Source: Sipunculus nudus
Taxonomy: Eukaryota > Annelida > Sipuncula > Golfingiida > Sipunculidae
Length of the DNA stretch: 64,000 nucleotides
Assembly: GCA_026874595.1 (NCBI GenBank)
Contig: CM049313.1
Coordinates: 66,890,659 to 66,954,658, forward strand
Direction: 5' to 3'
The position numbers were made by a program, and so were the translations under genes. The first letter of the stretch is position 1. The number at the start of each line of letters is the position of its first letter. Below, one piece after another: positions 46,765 through 58,699 of this stretch. A model generated the notes under the pieces. It made no database searches. It was not told where the DNA came from and was given only the letters and a program-made list of their open reading frames with translations.

Positions 46765-47115
46765 GTGAAATTCAATCAGTTTCAGATTACCCATACGATT
46801 TCAGATAACCTTATGTTTGTACGTAATGTTCCATGCGCTTTGGTAAAGTCTATGAATGTAATTTACGATATTATTGACATTTTGCTCAAACAAGTACCTT
46901 ATTTTTCATTGACTGATTCCATCTTTTAAAATCTAGTATCATTCACGTGGTTTATTGAAATGATATATCATGGCTTAAAATCATTAAAATGTGTCATTTA
47001 GTTAAATCAGCGAGGGGGGAATCGGAACAGTGACGGGTGTTAACCTGATACTTTAGAGCACACCCTGTGTTTAGCTGAAATCTTTTTCAAACAACCGTAG
47101 GTAACCTGAAGGCTT
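46765..47115 (+). repeat. CAGATTACC-family MITE-like repeat, copy 3
   Basis: Same order as 8585-8995: TTTCAGATTACCC and CGATTTCAGATAACC at the left, CATGCGCTTTGGTAAAG, a GATATATCATGGCTTAAAAT block, TTTAGTTAAATCAGCGAGG followed by a G-run, and at the right GGTAACCTGAAGG. Non-coding. Confidence 0.6.
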
Positions 47116-48840
47116 TACACCGGTGGTGGTTATATAATTCTCTTAAAATATATGTAGACCTTTGGGGAAGTATTATTTGATAAAATGGTGGCGCTTACAT
47201 GAAAACAGATGTTGGGATTGGGATATTATGGGCTGCTGTATGGTTGATCATTTTATCACTTTATTTTAATATACAAAACAGTATAAAAACGGTATTTATA
47301 GCCCCTATAGTAACGTATAGATGCGTACACAAATATAAACAGTTAACATAAAGTTTTAGGACTCTTATAACATCCTTAAGGAAACCTTGGTTTCTGTTAT
47401 GTGGAAAAAGCTGGTATAAAAAACCCTTACATTAGTAGAAAAAAGAACGTGTATCAACAGTTTTTGATATGATAGTTACAGATTGTCTGTCCACCACCGG
47501 TTGACGCAAGGCCCCATCAGCAAAAAAATCAACCTAAAATTATGTTAAAATTTAGTCGGTAAATTGTCCGTTGTAACAATTATAAAGTGCCTTTAAGAAA
47601 ACAATTTATTTCAATTTGAAACCGTGAAAGGCTTCTCATCTAGAAACTGCTAAGAATTGTATGACCGGAGGGGGGGGGGGTGTAATTGTCCTGTTGCCGT
47701 TATGGTACTGTCTCCCTGATGCATTGCTAGACGTTTCAGCGGAACCTTTACATTTCATTGGGAAAATACATTCCCATCAAGGTTTCCATATGTGAAAAAA
47801 GTAATTTTGGTTTCCAATATCCATGAAGATTCTTCAAGAAACTTAACCCTTAGAATGCTAAATCCACCATAAATAATCTAAAAATATATTTATTTATTTT
47901 TCTTAGACTGTATCAACACGATTGCATTAATGTCAAACAGAAATTTATCAAGAGTCGAAAGAAAGTACAGGAATACATTTATACATGAGCCCACTATTCT
48001 TTCAGGGGGATGCGTCAAGACCTTGACGTAAAGTCAATAAAGTCTCCAGGGAGACGATTGTGTAAACTGGAGTGTGGTGAGATATGTCAGTAGCTGCAAT
48101 TACATTAATATTTGACAGAATTTAGTTAGCTGAATAAAAACAAGCAAATATCTAGTTAATTATTTGTTGACACGGAAAGAGTATCCGGTATAACACTATA
48201 TCTCTCAAGATCAACAGTTCGTGAGTTATTACTTCAGCCTAGGCGGTGATATTTTTCATGGTAAGTGGTAACCTCCACTCCAAAAAAAAAATATTTAACA
48301 AAAAACACTTTCACTCTCATCGAAAACCCATATACGCACTACTTTAAAAACTACTATCCTGTTATTTCAATAAAATGGAAAACCTGAAAATAATTTTGTT
48401 TCTGTTAAGTTTTCTGATTCTGTTTTTCGTTCAAACACACAACATGATATTTTGCGTAAGAAAAAACTCATGTACCAAAGGAGCCGATCCTCACTAGGCG
48501 TTCTTTAATTTCCATAAAGAAAAGTAAAATTCTTGTGACAAACGGTGACCTTTTAGAGAAAGAGCCTAACAAGGGAAGACGTATTGTATCACTTATTTTC
48601 CTTGCCTGTCAAAACGACGTGCGGCCTGATCGCAGTAATGAGTTGGATTTTAGTCCAGGGTATGCCCAGAGTTTTAAGATTTTTTTTTAAATGGTCGTTT
48701 CTGAGGCCATCATTTTTACTTTGCCTGCCACCTCACGATGACGATATTATTCTGTGTTTTATATGGGTTAAACTCAGGGGATACTATCAACTCTTTCCAT
48801 ATAGATCGATGGCTACCCACAAAGTGGCCTGTGCGGAATA
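47116..48840. other. No feature recognised
   Basis: AT-rich, with a G-tract at 47668-47680. No homology or array seen. Confidence 0.35.
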
Positions 48841-48875
48841 AATACACACACACATATAATATATAATATATCTAT

Positions 48876-49065
48876 TGTTACATGTGCCCTTTTTATTGTG
48901 TAACACGGGCGTAACTCGTATTGTAGCGGCCTCGCCTGGCCGCGTGTTGCACTCTCAGTTTAATCCGTACTGGTTTAACTATCTTTGTCATGTTGTGAAT
49001 TAAGTGTTGTTTTTCTTCAGTGTTATACCGCTCTGTAGGCCAAAAAGCACCTTACAACGGAAGGT
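48876..49065 (+). mobile_element. 5' fragment of the solo-LTR family, copy 3
   Basis: Begins TGTTACATGTGCCCTTTTTA and shares TTGTGTAACACGGGCGTAAC followed by TCGT with the start of 60825-61611, then TTTAATCCG and TTGTCATGT. A GC-rich insertion (GGCCTCGCCTGGCCGCG) separates the blocks. The promoter and 3' part are missing. TA-rich sequence abuts the left end. Confidence 0.65.
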
Positions 49066-49089
49066 ATCTCAACCTTCTATACATACATA

Positions 49090-49092
<3 letters not shown>

Positions 49093-49134
<42 letters not shown>
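49093..49134. repeat. (TA)n microsatellite
   Basis: About 42 bp of TA. Confidence 0.97.
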
Positions 49135-49136
<2 letters not shown>

Positions 49137-49250
49137 TAAACCCTCGCCCTACGACCTTCTTGGTTTAGGGACCTTATACATTGTATAATATTGATAAGCA
49201 AGACGTTCAGTCCATATATCAGGCCTTTCCAGCAGTGTATCATTGATAAA
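49135..49250 (+). mobile_element. Possible Tigger/pogo-like fragment
   Basis: GGTAAACCCTCGCCCTACGA followed by CCTTCTTGGTTTAGGGACC resembles subterminal text of pogo-type elements and directly follows a TA array. No matching right end was found. Confidence 0.25.
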
Positions 49251-49442
49251 TGAATGGCGTCCAAGCCTTCTAGTTGAGGGGGGTTTGGGAAGCCCTTAAC
49301 TGTTCTTCGTCACCAAAAATGTCATACAAGGATATGTTTAACAATTTTATCCAAACACATATGGGGTTTTAGTCCAGATTGAGGATTATACCTAACTACG
49401 TGACATTTTAATTGATGGCACAACACGTTCCACCACACTTAA

Positions 49443-49443
<1 letters not shown>

Positions 49444-49496
<53 letters not shown>
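49444..49496. repeat. (TA)n microsatellite
   Basis: About 53 bp of TA ending at a Tigger-like terminus. Confidence 0.97.
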
Positions 49497-49500
<4 letters not shown>

Positions 49501-49838
49501 GAATCTGTCTTGCAAGGCCGCCTTTTTGTTAATGCATTCACACTCTTTATAATGATTCCTCTGATAGGACCACTTATAAATTGAGACAACTGTTGCCAGT
49601 CCGAGAGGTGATCGCATTTCACAGGTTTCATTTTATATATAATTGACTTATACAATAACTAAATACAGAGATTTACTTAAAACGTGATCGGCATATAGAC
49701 CACCTATCTATTTGGAACACCCTTGCTTGAGCCGGAAGCATTCCAATTGGTTATAACTGACCTGTCTGATCAGTCTTTTTGTGAATTAAGACCACGTATC
49801 TCAGTTACTTGAGACGTCTTATTACACAGGTTTCACTG
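49495..49838. mobile_element. Tigger/pogo-like non-autonomous element
   Basis: The left end TAGTGGAATCTGTCTTGCAA and the inverted right end CAGTGAAACCTGTGTAATAA match at most positions. This is the CAGTGAAACCTGTxTAATAAGG type of terminal repeat found on Tigger/pogo elements that duplicate TA. About 344 bp, no coding sequence; the transposase is absent. Confidence 0.6.
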
Positions 49839-50872
49839 AACATGCAGCCGTTGATCAATTAACAAACATACACTGTGTGGAACAAGGAAGAGTATGGAAT
49901 ATGTTTTACTAAATCAAAAATACATTTATCAATAATGAGAAATAGTCCAGACCGTGGGCGAAGTGTCAAGCACCGACAAATAAACATCCACGAAGCGGAT
50001 ACGGTTACATAGTTAATTCACGCGTTACACGCTGCAACATGGTCCTCGCGGTCCATAATGGTGGTTTATTTCCAGACGCTGCCCTACAAAATTGACCAAG
50101 CAGCAGCCAGCCGTCTAGTCATTTGATTATTTAAAACTTTTTCCGACCTGCTGGGCTGGTGCATGTCTTACTTCTCGCTGCTTAATTCAAGTCATATCAT
50201 GACGTAGTAAAATTATCACCATATTAATCGCACTTTCTAGTTTTCATAAAAATCGTTATCTTTAGATTAATCTTGGTAATCAGGAAAGGCACAAAACCTG
50301 ATATCTTCTAGTTTATCCGTTTAAGAAATAAATCAAGGGAAAGTTTGCAAATATATTAAATCCATTTATATTTTGTCAAGTGTGTGTATGTTTTTCATAA
50401 AATACATCAATGGTTATGGCAGTTCAGGTGACTAAGTTGTTGCGGTTTGTTTTTTTTTTGTCCTAGTAAGACTTGATGCGTATGTGTGATTATTTACTTA
50501 TGGGTTGGTTTTGTTGTGTAAGCCTGCAAGTGTTCAGGTATTCCCTTTTGTTTTATAATGAAGCGAGTGTCTTTTGTAGGTCATAATCTTTAGCCTTTTT
50601 ATGTGTGCATATAGTAACCCATTGATCATGTTCGTTGATTGGATATGTTATTCGCCGGCCTATTATAAAACTGTCCTCATATTGAATGAGGGTGGCAATA
50701 TCGGCCCGAGGCCAATAGGGCACAGGTATACGATTTGGCTGCCAGAAGTATAATACGAAAGCAATACCCTACAAGCCGATTCATAATATAATTATTAAAT
50801 GGCAACCCATTTTGTCGACACGACCGTCCATGAACAATTCATAAAACGCTCATGTAAAATACTTCAGAAGCG

Positions 50873-51000
50873 TTTCATCCCGGGCAGCGCGTCACAGAGT
50901 ATAGTAACATTACACGAGACATGATGCTTGTCGATTTCATTCGGGGCGGTGATTCACTGCGTACAGTAACCTCAAACGAATCGTGATGCTTGACCATTTC
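50873..51000 (+). repeat. Degenerate 62-bp tandem duplication
   Basis: TTTCATCCCGGGCAGCGCGT and TTTCATTCGGGGCGGTGATT open two units that each contain AGTA.AGTAAC and end (C/G)TGATGCTTG. A third TTTCATTC starts at about 50997. Confidence 0.6.
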
Positions 51001-51009
51001 ATTCTACAT

Positions 51010-52250
51010 TTCTGAGAAAACTGAGCGCCAGGGTGATATAGCACATTGGACTAATAAGTGTACAAGCCGTATCTCCCTGGGACATTGATTCGGACCTTGA
51101 ATGACGTGACCTATGCTGGGGGGATATGTATCTAGGTGTAAACATGGGTGGGGAAAGCAGTTCGGTTTCTTTTCGTACTGTTCTTACCTGAAGGATTCTT
51201 GTGGTTTCTTGTTTGTCTCAATCTATTGTTACTTGTATAGCTCGAGTTATATCTAACACATCTAGTATGGATCTAGCACATTCAGTTTGCTGGAAATAAT
51301 AATATATAAAGTCGACAGTTTGTTTCGTGAAGGAGTTATATATATATGATAAACTTGTAATGTGTTGCTGATGTTTCTGATAGAAGGCACCATCTCGATT
51401 TTTAAAGTTAGTTTACATGCTAATTTTTAGACTGAAAAATAGCAATCATGCCAACATATGAACAAAGCTATCAAACATTTTGTTCTCAACCGTTTAAACA
51501 AGATTGAGTCCAAGGTTCTTCCAACTTCCAAATTACGACTAACATTACAGTCGGTCCATTGTGAATAAAACTCAAAGTAAATAACACGAATTTTTCAATA
51601 CTCATTGCATGCATAAATTTGATTTAGAATATACTTTAAATGTTAAACTCAGATAGCTTTCTATTTGCTGAATATATTTTGTTAGAAAATTGTAATTTTT
51701 GTAACTTAAAGGGTTATTTTAAGATTGTCAAATATCAGTCATTACAGCAAGTTCTTTAAAAAATAACTAGCAATTGTAAATGTAGTCCATAATTTCAGAA
51801 TTCATACTTGTCAGCTGAGCATCATGACCCATGAATCACTTGTAACATATCTGTACTGGTTCCACAGGCACTTCGCTCGGTAATTTTCCCAAAATGACTC
51901 ATCTAGTGTATAAATCTCAGTACAGAAGTGTTAATGTTGCAAGGGGCAATATCCGCAATTACTGACAGTAGACACAAGTCGGTCTGTTAATACATCTGTT
52001 GGACCATTTGGAGATATACTGGGTGGGTACAGACATATGTTCATTTATATTGTATAATTCGCTGAAATATATATATTTATGATCATGTTATATTGAGAAT
52101 GCTTATTTGGTGGAAATATTGGTCGGAAACATCCAGGACCTCATGTTTTGCATGTTTTACTGAAAATAAATGTGGCAGTGTTATTCAATAAGCGGCAAAA
52201 TGAAGAGCGCACCTTGTAAATAGTCCAATTCACACTGAACACTTAAATAT
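51010..52250. other. No feature recognised
   Basis: AT-rich DNA without homology, arrays or paired ends. 49840-50870 is likewise empty. Confidence 0.35.
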
Positions 52251-52255
52251 ACATG

Positions 52256-52258
52256 TTA

Positions 52259-52295
<37 letters not shown>

Positions 52296-52296
52296 G
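52256..52296. repeat. (TA)n-(GT)n microsatellite
   Basis: Short TA run followed by about 13 GT units, then GT-rich decay. Confidence 0.95.
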
Positions 52297-53812
52297 GTTT
52301 GATGGTGTGTGGATGTGGGTGTAGATATGTGAAAGAGTTGTCCAAAATTTAATTATCCTCCCACGCCTGCGGGTTATCACCAACCCCCGAAAATAAATGG
52401 GGCTATTGCATTTGATGTAAAAAACGGTCGAGATGTCAAAGTGGACGACGTGCTCATAGCGAAAATCAGTCTGAAAATCTGGATGATTAAATCAAATTTA
52501 TATTATCTTCATAATTTACAACGCTTCACACTCTACAAATCATTTAAACTTAAAATAAAGCACACCAACCGTGTAATAAGCTTATTCTCTTTCGCAAAAA
52601 AAAAATAAATCAATATTGGCGAAAAAGATTTCGCTGTAACTCACCATTTTGGTGAATCACCTTGCATTTTTATTGAATTTATGAGCATGCATGCCTCACA
52701 CAGGTTAAATAACCAACAGCATTGTATTCTGTGGCGCAGGAAATAACGGCGGTTTCATAGAGATGGAATTTGTATTTAGTATTTTACAAGCATGTACACA
52801 TATATTGGTTTGTGTTAAATGCAGCTAGCCTTATTTTAAGAAAACCGACTGCGTTATCCTCGCAGAAGGATAGATGGCCCTTACAATACATTTGTCCGTA
52901 TGATTTTCACCAGACGACTGTGACTTGGGTATTTTGTTGCATGTTCTGATAAGGATTACAACCAAATGATTGTTTTGATAATTTACTGTAAATTTACATG
53001 GAGTATCATGTTCAGTAGCGTAAGAAAATAGCGTAAGAGATCATACGTGTCTCGTTTGATGTTAATTTCAGTACAATTTTATTCTGTAGGAGCCGTCTCT
53101 GTTTGGCGGTCTCTATAGTAATGAGTTTTTTGTTGTAGATGTCAAAGGACTAGCATATGTTTAGTTTGGTTTTTCTAGGGTTTGTCTCACGAGGCGTGTC
53201 AATATCAAAATTCAAGTAATAATTGACAGTCGGCATAATAAGAATTGGTGATTGGCCAGAAGACGGTCGGGACTTGTGACATCAGAAAGCATATGAAAGT
53301 CATGCCCGATCAGTGCGCAAGTTTGTATAGCCTGACTATAACTGCAGTCCAGGGGCAGGTCTGCGTGCGTAGATTGTTGATGTCTGAATAAGGTCACGGT
53401 GATTTCTTTGTAACAGACTTCAGAGCGAGTATCGCATTTTGCTGACGGATTGGTCATCTGGGGAATTTACACCTGTTGTGACACTTCAGGAAGAGACCGA
53501 GGACCTTATTTAAACGCGTAACTGTAAAGGTACTGGATATTGCTGTGTAGAAACATTATCGATTACCTAGAGCTGTTTGATTCCAGGAAACATCAGATGT
53601 GAAAGACATTGATTCTGAGTCCAGATGGAGTAGTATGTGCCCTAATTAGTGAGTACTGCGTGAAATGTCTTTAGAGGTATACCAGTACTCAAACGAGGGA
53701 CTGTTGGTCGTCGGAGCTTCGTGTATCTAAAGGTGGACTGAACCTGCTGTGAACACAGCGCGAAAAAAAAGGTGGGCCAGGAAGCGAAACATTCCGATGT
53801 CACGTCTGTCAT

Positions 53813-53931
53813 GTGATCAGGATTACTGACCACTGTGAACTGTGGTTAACGGACTTGGTGGTTGTTTCTGTGATTATTATCGAACTGATGATCATCAGTG
53901 CTTGCATGTATGGAGCGCCTCTCCAGAGAAT
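53813..53931 (+). CDS. Possible first exon with signal-anchor, weak
   Basis: From ATG at 53813 the frame reads a short polar start and then a hydrophobic stretch LVVVSVIIIELMIISACMYG, with charged residues before it. That is compatible with a signal peptide or membrane anchor. The frame runs into a consensus splice donor, GTAAGT, at about 53932, after APLQRI. The 600 bp upstream are free of repeats and could be untranslated leader. Against it: no promoter or conserved downstream exon is visible, and short hydrophobic frames arise by chance in AT-rich DNA. Confidence 0.2.
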
Positions 53932-54094
53932 AGTAAGTGCATGTTTTCTTTATTATATTGATTTGTTTTTGTTAATTCACGTTTTATTTATCTTTTGGGG
54001 TGAACCTATACATGAGTTTCAGCCAGTTTGTCTGACAGTTAAAAGAACCTGGTCGTTCACATCTCTAGTGGTGTGACAATAATACGCTCCTCAT

Positions 54095-54146
54095 GCAGCG
54101 GTTATACACCGCAGTCGTCCCAGACATCGTTTCGTATAACCGCTGC
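54095..54146. other. Perfect 13-bp inverted repeat (hairpin)
   Basis: GCAGCGGTTATAC at 54095-54107 pairs with GTATAACCGCTGC at 54134-54146 across a 26-nt loop. There is no T-run or flanking element. The stem is short for a microRNA precursor; it may be a mini-foldback or protein-binding site. Confidence 0.7.
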
Positions 54147-55152
54147 TTGGTATGGAAAGGTTCTCTGGGCAGGAACACCAGAGTGCGCACAGAGCACCAA
54201 CACTAATCAGATCACTGAAGGCGTAGTATAGACCAACAAAATTGTAGGTCGTATGTGAAAATTTGAGCTGGATTCACAATACAATACCATGCTTTCATTG
54301 AGCTGATTATATTTTTTCTTTGTGCCCAGTTCATTGTTCTCAGCCAATAAATTAATTAGACTTGGCGCGAGAAAAAGAAATTGTATAACATGTCAAAACA
54401 CGGCTGCAGGCATACGGATTGGTATAACTGAGAGAGTTGTCAACGTTACCTGTCACCGTCTAACAGTCCTCCTATAGCTCAATATTGGAGTTTTTCCATT
54501 GATTTCACAGCAGATAAGGCTTGGGTCATTTAGTCTTCGCCATCCTTGATATCATGCGTACTTGTACACATGCCAATGAGAGAAAATGTGACGGACTAAT
54601 ATGCAAATATCAGGGACTCCCCCCATTATACTGAACAAGCCGTAAGAATGAGCAATTACGGAAGTTTCTACCAGGGTTACGTCTTTTACTCATTTTATTT
54701 GCAAACACTATTACTAAAGGCTTTGCGAGGAAATATGGTGTCATGATTACAACACATAATAACGTTTCATAACCCTGCAGCAGAACTACTTGTTAGCTTT
54801 ATCAGCCTGGTTAAAATCGTGATAACAACATTTCCTTGGTCTGTCAAGGCAGATTTTTAAAACGAAATGGCAGGTGTTTCAACCACTGTTGAACTTTCAA
54901 TTTAAATTAAAAAAAGTAAACATCGATGAAACCTGAAACTGAAAAAGGTTGTGTATTTTATGCGTCATATTGCGATTTCGACAGGGACTACAGCTGAGCT
55001 ATATTCGAGCGAATCGCAGCTGCCGCACCAACATTAATTAACAGTTTACCTTAAATCCAATAAGAAATGTTCATGAATCGGCTGGACACACAATGCAAGA
55101 TATTCAAACTCACGATGGAGGACAATGCTACAAGTTGTGCCATCTTTAATCT

Positions 55153-56868
55153 TTTTATGCCCTCGCCACAAAGTGGCCAGGGCATATAGTTTTACCGATG
55201 TCCGTCCTTCCGTCCTTCCATCCTTCCGTCATTCCGAAATCAAACAGTTGTACGGACTGCAGATACTGGCCTGATTTTTGTTGTAGGTAGATAATGACCA
55301 GTTACAGATCGAATTCGCGTTTCGTCCCAGTTGACCTACTTTTGACCGTTTTACGGCTCCTAAACTTAGAAAAGTTCGTTCATGAAAAATAGAAATTTTC
55401 ATGACAAATACACATGTACGGACTTTTTTTCGCAATGCCTGCAAATATTGGCCTGATGTGTGGCAGATATAGAGCAGTTACAGATCGAGTTCGCGTTTCG
55501 TCCCGGTTGACCTACTTTTGACCGTTTTACGCCTCCTTAATTCTGAAAATTTCATGAAAAATAGAAATTTTCATGACAATACACATGTACGGACTTTTTT
55601 CGCAGTGCCTGCAGATATTGGCCTTATTTTGGTGTGCGGGCAGATGTAGACCAGTTACGGATGAGTTCGCGTTTCGTCCCAGTTGACCAACTTCTGACCA
55701 TTTTACGGCTCCTGAACATAAAAATTTCATGAAAAATATAAATTTTCATGACAAATACACATGTACGGACTTTTTTCGCAATGCCTGCAGATATTGGCCT
55801 GATTTTTGTGTGTGGGCAGATAATGACCAGTTACAGATCGAGTTCACGTTTTGTCCCAGTTGACCTACTTTTGACCGTTTGACGGTGCCCTAACTTAGAA
55901 AATTTCATAAAAAAATATAAATTTTCATGACAAGTGCACATGTACCGACTTTTTTCTCAGTGCCTGCAGCTACGGGCCTGATCTTTGGTGTGTAGGCAGA
56001 TAATGACCAGTTACAGATCGAGTTCTTGTTTTTCCCCAGTTGACCTACTTTTGACCATTTGACTGCTCCTAGATCCTGAACTTAGAAAGTTTCATGAAAA
56101 ATAGAAATTTTCATAACAAATGCATATGTATGGACTTTTTTCCTCAATGCCTGCAGATACCACCCTGATTTTTTATGTGTGGGCAGATAATGACAGTTAC
56201 AGATCGAGTTCGCGTTTCGTCCTACTTTTGATTGTTTTACGGTTCCTAAACATAGAAAATTTCATGAGAGACAGAAATTTTTATGGAAAATGCACATGTA
56301 TAGACTTTTAATTACAATGCCTGCAGATACTGGCCTGATTCTTTGTGTGTAGGCAGATAATGACCAGTTACAGATTGAGTTCTTGTTTTTTCCCAAGTTG
56401 TCCTACTTTTGACCATTTGACTGCTCCTGAACTTTTTTTCTTGAAAAATAGAAATTTTCATAACAAATGCATATGTACGGACTTTTTTTCCTTAATGCCT
56501 GCAGATACCACCCTGATTTTTTTATGTGTGGGCAGATAATGACAGTTACAGATCGAGTTCGTTTCATCCCGGCTGACCTACTTTTGATTGTTTTACGGCT
56601 CCTAAACATGAACAATTTCATGAAAGACAGAAATTTTTATGGAAAAATGCACATGTATGGATTTTTAATTACAATGCCTGCAGATACTGGCCTGATTATT
56701 GGTGTGTTGCTTGATAATGACCCGTTACAGATCGAGTTTGCATTTTGCCCTTGTTGACCTACTTTTGACCATACGACACCTCCTGAACTTAAAAAAAAAA
56801 TTCAAAATTTAACAAATGTTTTTAATTTTCCCCAGGCGGGGGCATTCGTGTCGTTCCGACACATCTAG
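55153..56868 (+). mobile_element. Helentron-like (HINE/pearl-type) element with ~175-bp tandem core
   Basis: The left end is a hairpin (TGCCCTCGCCAC AAA GTGGCCAGGGCA) followed by CCGTCCTTCCGTCCTTCC. The core is nine tandem units opening with (C)GGACT...GCCTGCAGATA...GGCCTGAT at about 55252, 55420, 55591, 55766, 55946, 56131, 56305, 56479 and 56658 (spacing 168-185). The right part has CCAGGCGGGGGCA, then hairpin GTGTCG TTC CGACAC (56848-56862), then CTAG before T. A 3' hairpin plus CTRR is the Helitron/Helentron signature, and internal tandem cores typify the pearl/HINE elements known in oysters. No Rep/helicase is encoded. Confidence 0.7.
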
Positions 56869-57206
56869 TTTCATAAAAATCATGTAAAAAACAGGACATT
56901 GCAAAACAATGTCATTCAAATGTGCTTGTAAAGTGCGTTGATAAATCTGCTACATATACGCACACGCTAAATTCTTTTTCAATTTTTCTTGTCTGAAGTA
57001 ACCGGTTCCATTTTTAGGCTGGCTTAATTAAGTATATGTTCATATATCTTTTAATCAGCAAACTAACTTCGATCAAATTTTGCAACGGATTTTGTCTTTT
57101 ATCTATAAAGAGTATTTTAAAGTTTGAAACCGATCTTGTTTCAGAGTTTATTTTTGTCTATTCATTTGTCTACTTCGAAAAATCCTGACATATAAAGCCA
57201 TAAAAA

Positions 57207-57471
57207 GGTATGGTTCCCAGGCTCTTTAATCCAGAAACCAGTGCGGGCGGGATATAATTTATTATTTTTTATTGTATGTTTCGATAAAAATGTCTTATTA
57301 TAATGGAGAAGCATGAAAATAACAGACTTTTTTGCTAAACAGATAAAAGGACTATATCTGATCAAAATTGTATTATTTTATCTTCTTGAAGGATGAAAAT
57401 CAAAATAACAATTTTTGATTGGGGGGGGGGGGGGGGGTTAATTGACGCGGGCTGTACCTGAGAACCAAACC
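57207..57471 (+). mobile_element. Poly-G MITE, copy 2
   Basis: The left end GGTATGGTTCCCAGG and the inverted right end GGTTTGGTTCTCAGG match at 13 of 15 bases. Inner blocks agree with 31760-32045 in order, including CAGTGCGGGCGGG, GTTTCGATAAAAATGTC, AAAATTGTATTA, TTATCTTCTTGAA, TTTGATT followed by an 18-base G-tract (57420-57437), and TTGACGCGGGC. Non-coding. Confidence 0.78.
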
Positions 57472-57475
57472 TTTT

Positions 57476-58480
57476 ATTTTGTTTTTGGCCTTGGATATCA
57501 TAAGGTCCTAAAATATCAGAGAAAGAGTGTATAGGTAGAAGCCATTACATTTTAAGTTATATGTACATTTACTTGAAGTCTTCTCAAGGGTGGCCGATGT
57601 ATATGCGCGCTTCGGTAGATCTTTATTTTCAATTATATATAAAGTTTGTGTAAGACTATAAGTACCCGCCACGGCTAACCGTCTAGGTTTGAACCTGAAA
57701 AATGGTCAATTTGTACATGCCAATACCATCCTTCATTCGGAGTACTAAAATAGGCCTACCTGTGGATGTCATTTGTGTTTAGCAATTTCTTTTTTTTTAA
57801 ATAGGGGCCTATTCCGATAACGTCTTCAATTGACTTAAGATAGGCTGTTCTTTTGTTTATATCCACGTAATTATAATATGTGAAGGTTCCGCCAAAAGTA
57901 TCAAACAAACATTCAACAAGGACCTCTGGTGGCAAGTCAGACCAGCCAGAGTTAGCAAAGACTTAACTAGTGGCCTTTCAACTTTCGCAAATATAAAGCC
58001 AGCCGCTTTTATTGACATATTTTTCTTTTTGCCAATATAGACGCATGTACCGTGATTATAAACAGCTTGTAGATTTACAGGCTCCTAACCCATCACAGAG
58101 GCTTATAGGACTTTTCATAACAAGAATTATTACATTTCCTCAATATAGATTCCATATGATTAATTCAGACAGAAATATGACTGAACAGGTGTACGGTCTT
58201 GTGACATATCAGTGACGATCTAAAATGATAGACTTAAACTACATCTACTTGACGATTCTTTGTCATGACGGTACAGTGGTATTTGTACGTCCTGTGTCTG
58301 TTCGGTCACACCACAGGCGCTTGAATTGCTATTAGTGTAGATTTCGGTTATTTTTTTTTCTGGTTCATTTCCTTATACCTATTACTTATCTGACATTTTC
58401 CTAGCATTTTTCGCACTCTATGATCCATCTCTTTATTATTTACTTAATATTTGAGATAGGTAGGCAAGAAGCCCTTGTTG
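57476..58480. other. No feature recognised
   Basis: No homology or array. The frame 58012-58215 lacks a recognisable domain. Confidence 0.35.
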
Positions 58481-58487
58481 TTAGGCT

Positions 58488-58644
58488 CGACAGCCATGGC
58501 ACATCGGTTTCATGCTAAATCTGAAGTACATGCGTGATTAGCTGAACCATTGTTACGTCAGTGGTGTAACTATCTTAAGACTCCAGTAGTAGACATATCA
58601 ACCAATCAGAAAGCGCGTCCTCAGTTGCTATGCCATGGCTGTCG
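58488..58644. mobile_element. 157-bp MITE with perfect 14-bp inverted ends
   Basis: CGACAGCCATGGCA at 58488-58501 is the exact inverse of TGCCATGGCTGTCG at 58631-58644. The interior is non-coding. No clear target duplication is visible, so the superfamily is unknown. Confidence 0.65.
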
Positions 58645-58699
58645 GACCTATCGACGCCTGTGGTCACACATACGTCCCTCCTACATCGCAAGGATACAC

